9,637 nucleotides of DNA, from the NCBI GenBank assembly GCA_009778425.1, contig WRJU01000188.1:1-9637 (forward strand), in the 5' to 3' direction. A program made the position numbers and the translations under genes. This document shows, one piece after another, positions 5,334 to 9,637 of the stretch (the stretch's first letter is position 1; the number at the start of each line of letters is the position of its first letter). The notes beneath the pieces were generated by a model, which saw nothing but the letters and a program-made list of their open reading frames with translations, ran no database searches and was not told the DNA's origin. The stretch is from Pseudomonadota bacterium (lineage in GTDB: Bacteria; Pseudomonadota; Gammaproteobacteria; Burkholderiales; Rhodocyclaceae).

Positions 5334-6377
5334 ATGCGAGAGAAAGACATTTGCCGGATCGCGGTGTTCTACGATGGCGCTTACTTTTTCAAGGTCAGCA
5401 GCTATTACGTATACCAACATGAACGCCGTGCGCGCTTATCGTTCCGTGGAGTACATGATTTCATCGTTTCCGAGGTTGCGCAGCGCGAGGGTATTTCGCC
5501 CAGCCGTTGCCAGATTGTGGATGCGGCGTATTTCCAGGGGCGCTTGACCGCGCAGCAGGCAGCGGAACAGGATCGCTTGTTTTCCGACCGTGTTTTCGAG
5601 GATGCCCTGACACGCGCCGACATCGCGTTGTTCCAGCAGCACCTGGCGCTCCGCCCCGATGGTTCCTTCGAGGAAAAGCGTATCGATGTCTGGCTGGCGC
5701 TCGAAGCCTATGAAATGACCAGCCTCAAGAATTACGATGTCTGTGTGCTTATCACGGGAGACGGCGATTTCGTCCCGCTCGTGCGCAAGCTCAATACACT
5801 GGGCGCGCGGGTGATGCTGTTGGGCTGGGAATTTGAATACGAACGTGAAGATGGGCGCATGATGCGCACCCAGGTTTCAACCGGTCTGATCGACCGCGTC
5901 AATTACCCGGTGTTGATGAAACCCCTGATTGATGATCGTGCACGGCGGCACGATTCACTGATCGACGGCCTGTTCCTGCAGCAAAGCACTCAGAACGAAT
6001 GGGATTGGCGCGCTCAACACCGTGAAAACGGCCAGCGCACCTTGCCGGCGGATTTCGTTGAAGGCGTCGAGTGCGAAGGGACGATCGTCAACCTTATTGC
6101 CGGTAAGGGATATGGTTTCATCAAGCCTGTTTCGGGGAGCGACAATTACTTCTTCCACGCCAGCGACCTGATCGACATCAGCATTGACGGTTTGCATTAC
6201 GACAATAAAGTGTCGTTCGTGACCGCGCGCGGCGAAAAAGGCATTGTCGCCAAAAACGTCCGCCTGATTGCGGATCATGATGATGACGATTACGACGACG
6301 ACGACGGTTGTGATGATAGTTGCGACGACGGTTGCGGCGACATGGAAGAACACGACGCGATGTCCGCACACGTCTGA
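5334..6377 (+). CDS. NYN (PIN-like) domain protein fused to a cold-shock domain, Asp/Cys-rich tail
   Basis: 347 residues in three parts. Residues 8-200 form a NYN/LabA-type (DUF88) domain of the PIN-like fold, whose studied members are metal-dependent ribonucleases. The expected acidic residues are visible: Asp14 (VFYDGAYFF), Asp118 (EEKRIDVWLALEAYE), and Asp143 and Asp145 (LITGDGDFVPLVRKL). Residues 247-312 form a cold-shock domain with RNP1 KGYGFI (258-263) and RNP2 YFFHASDL (272-279), which binds single-stranded RNA or DNA. Residues 314-347 are extremely acidic with three Cys. The likely role is an RNA-processing or RNA-decay enzyme targeted by its cold-shock domain; that is inference. ATG 5334 is chosen for AAGGA at 5322-5326, 7 bases upstream; ATG 5301 in the same frame lacks such a site. 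It is convergent with the diguanylate cyclase gene. Confidence 0.88.
   Translation: MREKDICRIAVFYDGAYFFKVSSYYVYQHERRARLSFRGVHDFIVSEVAQREGISPSRCQIVDAAYFQGRLTAQQAAEQDRLFSDRVFEDALTRADIALFQQHLALRPDGSFEEKRIDVWLALEAYEMTSLKNYDVCVLITGDGDFVPLVRKLNTLGARVMLLGWEFEYEREDGRMMRTQVSTGLIDRVNYPVLMKPLIDDRARRHDSLIDGLFLQQSTQNEWDWRAQHRENGQRTLPADFVEGVECEGTIVNLIAGKGYGFIKPVSGSDNYFFHASDLIDISIDGLHYDNKVSFVTARGEKGIVAKNVRLIADHDDDDYDDDDGCDDSCDDGCGDMEEHDAMSAHV
6273..6341 (+). repeat. GAY-triplet low-complexity tract encoding an Asp/Cys repeat
   Basis: Within the 3' end of the NYN/cold-shock gene, near-continuous GAT/GAC codons encode an acidic run. From 6300 to 6335 there are three consecutive copies of the tetrapeptide DD[GS]C (residues 323-334). 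The alternation of GAT and GAC shows it is not a pure triplet expansion, which hints that the amino acids rather than the DNA are kept. Confidence 0.75.
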
Positions 6378-6383
6378 ACCCTT

Positions 6384-6419
6384 GCCCCGGTTTCGTCGAG
6401 ATTGTGATGGAGCCGGGGC
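6384..6419. terminator. Hairpin after the NYN/cold-shock gene
   Basis: GCCCCGG (6384-6390) pairs perfectly with CCGGGGC (6413-6419) across a 22-base loop, six bases after the stop at 6377. Only GGTTT follows, so termination on the plus strand would be weak. It may work together with the next hairpin between these convergent genes. Confidence 0.4.
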
Positions 6420-6436
6420 GGTTTCCCCTCCTGGAA

Positions 6437-6453
6437 GGGCGCGCGAAGCGCCC
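6437..6453. terminator. Compact hairpin between convergent genes
   Basis: GGGCGC, loop GCGAA, GCGCCC: a perfect 6-bp GC-rich stem ten bases beyond the stop of the diguanylate cyclase gene on the minus strand. No clear T-run follows on either strand. Its position suggests a 3'-end structure for one or both transcripts. Confidence 0.4.
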
Positions 6454-6463
6454 GGGGGCTTGT

Positions 6464-8410
6464 TCAATATCGTAGGTTGTCTTTCCACATCTCGTGCGTG
6501 AAATGCACGACGCGGTTGCGGCCTGCTTCCTTGGCGTGGTAGAGGGCGACGTCGGCGAATTTGACCGCTTGCCAGAAGGTATGGCTGTCGCCGGGGAAAT
6601 CGGCCACGCCAATGGAAATGGTTCTTTTCAGGGTCGCTCCCCCGTGGGAGATTCTCATGGTCTCAACCGTGGTACGGATTTTTTCGGCCACGCTGAGGGC
6701 ATACGCGCTGGAAGTGTCCTGCAAAACGACCATGAATTCCTCGCCGCCGTAGCGGATGACGATGTCCGAAGCCCGCACTGTCGTTTTGATGACATTCGCC
6801 AGGGCTTTCAGGACCGCGTCTCCGGCATCGTGCCCATAGGTGTCGTTGATCATCTTGAAGTGATCCAGGTCTAGCATCAGGATGGCGATGTGCGTTTGCT
6901 TGCGGCGCGCGCAGGCCGTCAGGGTTTCAATGTACTCTTCCAGGAAACGCCGATTGTTGAGACCCGTCATGGCATCGCGCAACGAGGATTCCCTCAGGGT
7001 TTCCATCAGGCGGCGTACTTCGAGCACGGGCGCTGTGTCGGCCATGTACACCTTGATATAGGGCAGCGCCATCAGGATGCGTTCCCTGTCCGCTTTTTTG
7101 ACGACGATCTGCACGATGCTGCCTACCATGCCGGATTTGAGAATGGGGAAGCACAAGGGATAACGGCGCTGCGTCTCCATTACCTCTGTCTTGTCGTCAT
7201 CCTGTATATCGTCGTCATCCCGTAACTCGACTATGTCAACATCCTGCTTGAAGCCGTAGCAGATGTCGGGTTGGATCAGGCCGTTGACTGTGTGCGCGGT
7301 GTGAAAAACCCGGCAATTGTTTGGGCTGGTCAGGATTTTCTGCTGACACCAGCGGCAGGATACATCCATGCCTTTATTGAAGGGCACTGGATGAAGTTCA
7401 TGGCCGTCGCTGGAAACTTCATAAATGGAGAATTCGCCTTGCCCCCTGAAAAAACTGGTATTGAGTGTCTCGATCAGGCGATGGTAAATATCCTCCTTTG
7501 TGTCATCTTCTTCAATTGCAGTCTTGTATTTGGAAATTTCCGTCATGTTTTTGACCATCTCAATGGCCGCCAGCAACTGGTTCTCATGCCTGCTTTTTTG
7601 ATTGTCAACGAGTTGCGAAATATAAGCGTGTATCTTGTCCAGACCATTGTCCAGGAATTTGAGTAAACGATTCATATCGTTTGCAATCTGGCCAATTTCA
7701 TCATTCGTCTGTTTTTTGATTTCGTTCTTGAAATTGCCGCTGATGGCAGCGCGTACTACACGTTCAATATCGCTGGCGGTATTCGAGATAGGCTTGAGCA
7801 GGTAAGACAAAAGTATGAACAGCACGATCAAGGCGATGAGCACGATTCCGCTGATACTGGCAACAGTGGCGATACTGTCGCGGCGCAGGGAGGCAATGCT
7901 CATCGTCATCGTTACCGCCCCAAGAACGTCTCCTGGCTTGACATGATGGCACTGCATGCAGTTGGGGGTTCCATCCGAGTTGGCGACATAAGGAATCGTG
8001 CCACGGAAAAGGGTTTCACCACTATCTTCAACAATACTGAATAACGACTCTCCTGTTTCTATAACCTTTTTTTCAATCTCATCGGGCAAATGTTCGCCCT
8101 TGCGGTTTTCGCCAAATTGTGCTTCCAGAACGGGAGAACGAACCACGCGGGCATTTTTGAGGTTTTGTATGCCTGCGAGACGGAGCAAAAAGGTCTGACG
8201 ATGATCAATGACTCCATTTACCATTGACTCAGTCAGGTGCACACGGGCGATTTCTGCTGCTGTACGCAGGTGCTCCGTTGCCGTATTGATGGAAAATTGG
8301 CGAAAAGCGAAAAAAATGATCGCTGTCAGGGCAACAACCAGGCCGATAGAAACAGCAACAAAGAATAAGGAAACTTTAAAGTTGAGTGTTCTTGCAGACT
8401 TGAAAGCCAT
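6464..8410 (-). CDS. Membrane diguanylate cyclase with periplasmic haem c sensor, HAMP and Cys-rich GAF-like region
   Basis: 648 residues. TM1 is at about 13-36, a periplasmic domain at 37-184, TM2 at about 185-205, then a HAMP-like linker (LLKPISNTASDIERV to about 257), a coiled-coil-like stretch, a GAF-like region (about 308-440) and a C-terminal GGDEF domain (about 470-640). The periplasmic domain holds CMQCHH (151-156), a CxxCH covalent haem c motif, followed by GDVLGAVTMTMSI as in PAS-like haem c sensors of chemoreceptors. The cyclase has DLDHFKMINDTYGHDAG, an intact GGEEF (555-559) and an inhibitory RASD I-site five residues before it, so it should make cyclic di-GMP with product inhibition. 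The cytoplasmic sensor has Cys352, Cys355, Cys366, Cys384 and Cys420. ATG 8410 has GGAG six bases upstream. Redox, O2 or NO sensing is inference. Confidence 0.93.
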   Translation of the reverse strand: MAFKSARTLNFKVSLFFVAVSIGLVVALTAIIFFAFRQFSINTATEHLRTAAEIARVHLTESMVNGVIDHRQTFLLRLAGIQNLKNARVVRSPVLEAQFGENRKGEHLPDEIEKKVIETGESLFSIVEDSGETLFRGTIPYVANSDGTPNCMQCHHVKPGDVLGAVTMTMSIASLRRDSIATVASISGIVLIALIVLFILLSYLLKPISNTASDIERVVRAAISGNFKNEIKKQTNDEIGQIANDMNRLLKFLDNGLDKIHAYISQLVDNQKSRHENQLLAAIEMVKNMTEISKYKTAIEEDDTKEDIYHRLIETLNTSFFRGQGEFSIYEVSSDGHELHPVPFNKGMDVSCRWCQQKILTSPNNCRVFHTAHTVNGLIQPDICYGFKQDVDIVELRDDDDIQDDDKTEVMETQRRYPLCFPILKSGMVGSIVQIVVKKADRERILMALPYIKVYMADTAPVLEVRRLMETLRESSLRDAMTGLNNRRFLEEYIETLTACARRKQTHIAILMLDLDHFKMINDTYGHDAGDAVLKALANVIKTTVRASDIVIRYGGEEFMVVLQDTSSAYALSVAEKIRTTVETMRISHGGATLKRTISIGVADFPGDSHTFWQAVKFADVALYHAKEAGRNRVVHFTHEMWKDNLRY

Positions 8411-8440
8411 GTCTTACTCCATGGTATGCACCGCCCTGTC

Positions 8441-8468
8441 TTGACCTTGATACTGTGTCGATTATGAG
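8441..8468 (+). promoter_or_regulatory. Possible upstream plus-strand promoter for glk
   Basis: TTGACC (8441-8446), a 16-base spacer and TATGAG (8463-8468) resemble a sigma-70 promoter directed towards glk. On the other strand the same bases give CATAAT (8466-8461), a possible -10 for the diguanylate cyclase gene with only a poor -35 (TTCCAG, spacer 16). Both are weak calls made on position and hexamer similarity. Nothing else stands out in the divergent gap 8411-8575. Confidence 0.25.
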
Positions 8469-8575
8469 TGAAAAGGTCTTCGCTGGAAGGACGATATGGC
8501 TGTGACCGTGATGCTTTTGTCGGACGGCTCTGTGCGTTTGTTCTGATCGCGGAGGCGTTGGGAATTTGTTCCTCT

Positions 8576-8604
8576 TTGTCTGTCATGACCATAGCTGTTA
8601 CATT
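8576..8604 (+). promoter_or_regulatory. Candidate promoter abutting the glk start codon
   Basis: TTGTCT (8576-8581), a 17-base spacer and TACATT (8599-8604), preceded by TG at the extended -10 position (8596-8597). The spacing predicts transcription starting at about 8611, which is exactly the glk ATG. If real, the mRNA would be leaderless, which fits the lack of a Shine-Dalgarno site before that ATG. Confidence 0.35.
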
Positions 8605-8610
8605 CGAATC

Positions 8611-9591
8611 ATGAATGGCATGGAAAACCCCCTCTTTCTGGCGGCAGACATCGGTGGTACGCGCGCGCGGCTGCTTCTTGGCCGCGCGCATGCGGAGGGC
8701 TGGCATGTCTTGCGCCGCCAGGAGATGACATGCGCGGCTCATGCCGATGTCGAGGCGCTCATCGAAGCGTTCCTGGGCATGGGGGAAGACGAAGAAAGGC
8801 CGGTTGTGGCTTGCCTCGCAGTGGCCGGAGCGCTTGAGGGGCAGCGTATACGCATGACCAATCTGCCCTGGGAGGCGGATGGCAAACGTCTGCGCGGGCG
8901 GTTCGATTTTTCTCGGGTGCTTCTGATCAACGATTTTGCCGTGCAGGCGCACGGCCTTGCCTGTCTCGATGATGACGGGATTTTTTCCCTCCATCCCGGC
9001 GAACCCGATGAAGAGGGCGTGCGGGCGCTGATCGGGCCTGGAACCGGGCTTGGCATGGCTGTGCTGTCCGGCGCCTTGCGTCACCCCCTTGTTTTTCCGA
9101 GCCAGGGTGGGTTGGCGGATTTTGCGCCGCGCGATGCCCGTGAACTGGCTTTGTTTGAGGCGCTATTGGCCGAGCATGGGCGCGTGAGCATCGAGACGCT
9201 GCTCTCCGGGCGTGGAATCGAGCGCCTTTACCGTTTTGTCGCGCAGCCCGAAGCGCTGCTCGCCAAGGACGCGGCGGGCATTTGGGCCGCCGCGCTGGCA
9301 GGCGATGGCATTGCCATTGAAACCATGCGGCTTTTTGCCCGGATTCTGGTTGCCGCTGCCGCCAATCTGGGTCTTACCGTGCTGGCGCGTGGCGGGGTTT
9401 ACCTGACGGGTGGCATTGTCCCGCGCATCTTGCCGTTCCTGCGCGCACCGGAACTCATCGAGGTGTTCCGCGACCATCCGTCGATGGGCGCAGTGTTGGC
9501 GCGCATTCCGCTCTACGCGGTGCGCGACGAATTGCTGGGGCTCAAGGGCGCGGCACAAATTGCTACGAGGCTGGCGCGCGGTGAAAGTTAG
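8611..9591 (+). CDS. glk: Glucokinase (ROK-unrelated Glk family)
   Basis: Glk phosphorylates glucose to glucose 6-phosphate with ATP in the cytoplasm. The 326 residues (E. coli Glk has 321) show the N-terminal phosphate motif ADIGGTRAR (12-20), MTNLPWE (82-87), the catalytic block LINDFAVQAHGL with Asn107 and Asp108, GPGTGLGMA (142-150), and the C-terminal TGGIVPRIL (266-274). Where E. coli has LPGEGGHVDFAP, this protein reads FPSQGGLADFAP (162-173), so two glucose-contact residues, Glu157 and His160 in E. coli numbering, are Gln165 and Leu168. The Glu187 equivalent (SIETLLSG, Glu195) is kept. The start is uncertain: ATG 8611 or 8620 has no Shine-Dalgarno site, while GGAGG at 8551-8555 stands ten bases before an in-frame TTG at 8566. 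Sugar specificity could differ from glucose. Confidence 0.9.
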   Translation: MNGMENPLFLAADIGGTRARLLLGRAHAEGWHVLRRQEMTCAAHADVEALIEAFLGMGEDEERPVVACLAVAGALEGQRIRMTNLPWEADGKRLRGRFDFSRVLLINDFAVQAHGLACLDDDGIFSLHPGEPDEEGVRALIGPGTGLGMAVLSGALRHPLVFPSQGGLADFAPRDARELALFEALLAEHGRVSIETLLSGRGIERLYRFVAQPEALLAKDAAGIWAAALAGDGIAIETMRLFARILVAAAANLGLTVLARGGVYLTGGIVPRILPFLRAPELIEVFRDHPSMGAVLARIPLYAVRDELLGLKGAAQIATRLARGES

Positions 9592-9595
9592 GGAC

Positions 9596-9637
9596 AAAGC
9601 GACGCCCCGGCCCAACCTGCGCTCGGGTCGCCGCTTT
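9596..9637. terminator. Long hairpin after glk, probable bidirectional terminator
   Basis: AAAGCG-a-CG-c-CCCG (9596-9609) pairs with CGGG-t-CG-c-CGCTTT (9624-9637): twelve pairs with two single mismatches and a 14-base loop. It starts five bases after the glk stop. The A-run on one side and the T-run on the other suit termination in both directions. The window ends within the T-run. Confidence 0.6.

Noticed and set aside
6273..6341. Asp-codon tract considered as a CRISPR-like or non-coding tandem repeat
   Set aside because: There are no spacers, and the repeat stays in frame within the 3' end of a clear gene and uses mixed GAT/GAC codons. It is a protein-level repeat.
8326..9084. Minus-strand frame of 252 codons across the glk start
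   Set aside because: It overlaps the glk 5' half and the diguanylate cyclase 5' end in a non-coding frame, and no family features are seen.
1..9637. Possible multi-gene defence, toxin-antitoxin or mobile system centred on the NYN protein
   Set aside because: Its neighbours are cysS with its own terminator and a convergent diguanylate cyclase. No partner gene, helicase, transposase or antitoxin is present, so the NYN protein appears to be a single-gene unit.

Overview
The window looks like chromosomal DNA from a Gram-negative proteobacterium with fairly high G+C. LpxH (lipid A synthesis) and a Sec-exported cyclophilin show that it has an outer membrane and a periplasm. My guess is a betaproteobacterium of the Rhodocyclales/Nitrosomonadales kind. 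The reasons are the cysS / ppi-ppi-lpxH grouping, the codon style, and a respiratory-type haem c sensor fused to a diguanylate cyclase. That placement is inference from gene content, not from a search. I see no IS element, CRISPR array, tRNA or rRNA.

Layout. (1) 1-1206, plus strand: the 3' part of purF, cut by the window edge. (2) 1207-1656: a 450-base stretch with no recognisable conserved gene but dense signals: a hairpin after purF, an AT-rich direct/inverted repeat, a possible promoter, a perfect untranslated-region hairpin, a Shine-Dalgarno site, a 31-codon cysteine-rich ORF and a possible 95-codon ORF that runs into the tail of lpxH. (3) 1657-3633, minus strand: a compact ppiA-ppiB-lpxH operon (periplasmic cyclophilin, cytoplasmic cyclophilin, UDP-2,3-diacylglucosamine pyrophosphatase). 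(4) 3634-3813: shared control region whose two best promoters face each other. (5) 3814-5202, plus strand: cysS, followed by a clear intrinsic terminator. (6) 5334-6377, plus strand: a NYN (PIN-like) nuclease-type domain fused to a cold-shock RNA-binding domain, ending in an Asp/Cys-repeat tail. (7) 6464-8410, minus strand: a membrane diguanylate cyclase with a periplasmic haem c motif and a cysteine-rich cytoplasmic sensor region. (8) 8411-8610: divergent intergenic region. (9) 8611-9591, plus strand: a Glk-type glucokinase with altered sugar-contact residues, followed by a long hairpin at the window end.

Most genes are housekeeping: purines, lipid A, protein folding, tRNA charging, glucose phosphorylation. 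The accessory interest lies in the NYN-cold-shock fusion with its (DD[GS]C)3 tail, the haem c/cysteine-rich diguanylate cyclase convergent to it, the glucokinase substitutions, and the cryptic small-ORF locus after purF. No multi-gene defence or mobile system is visible.
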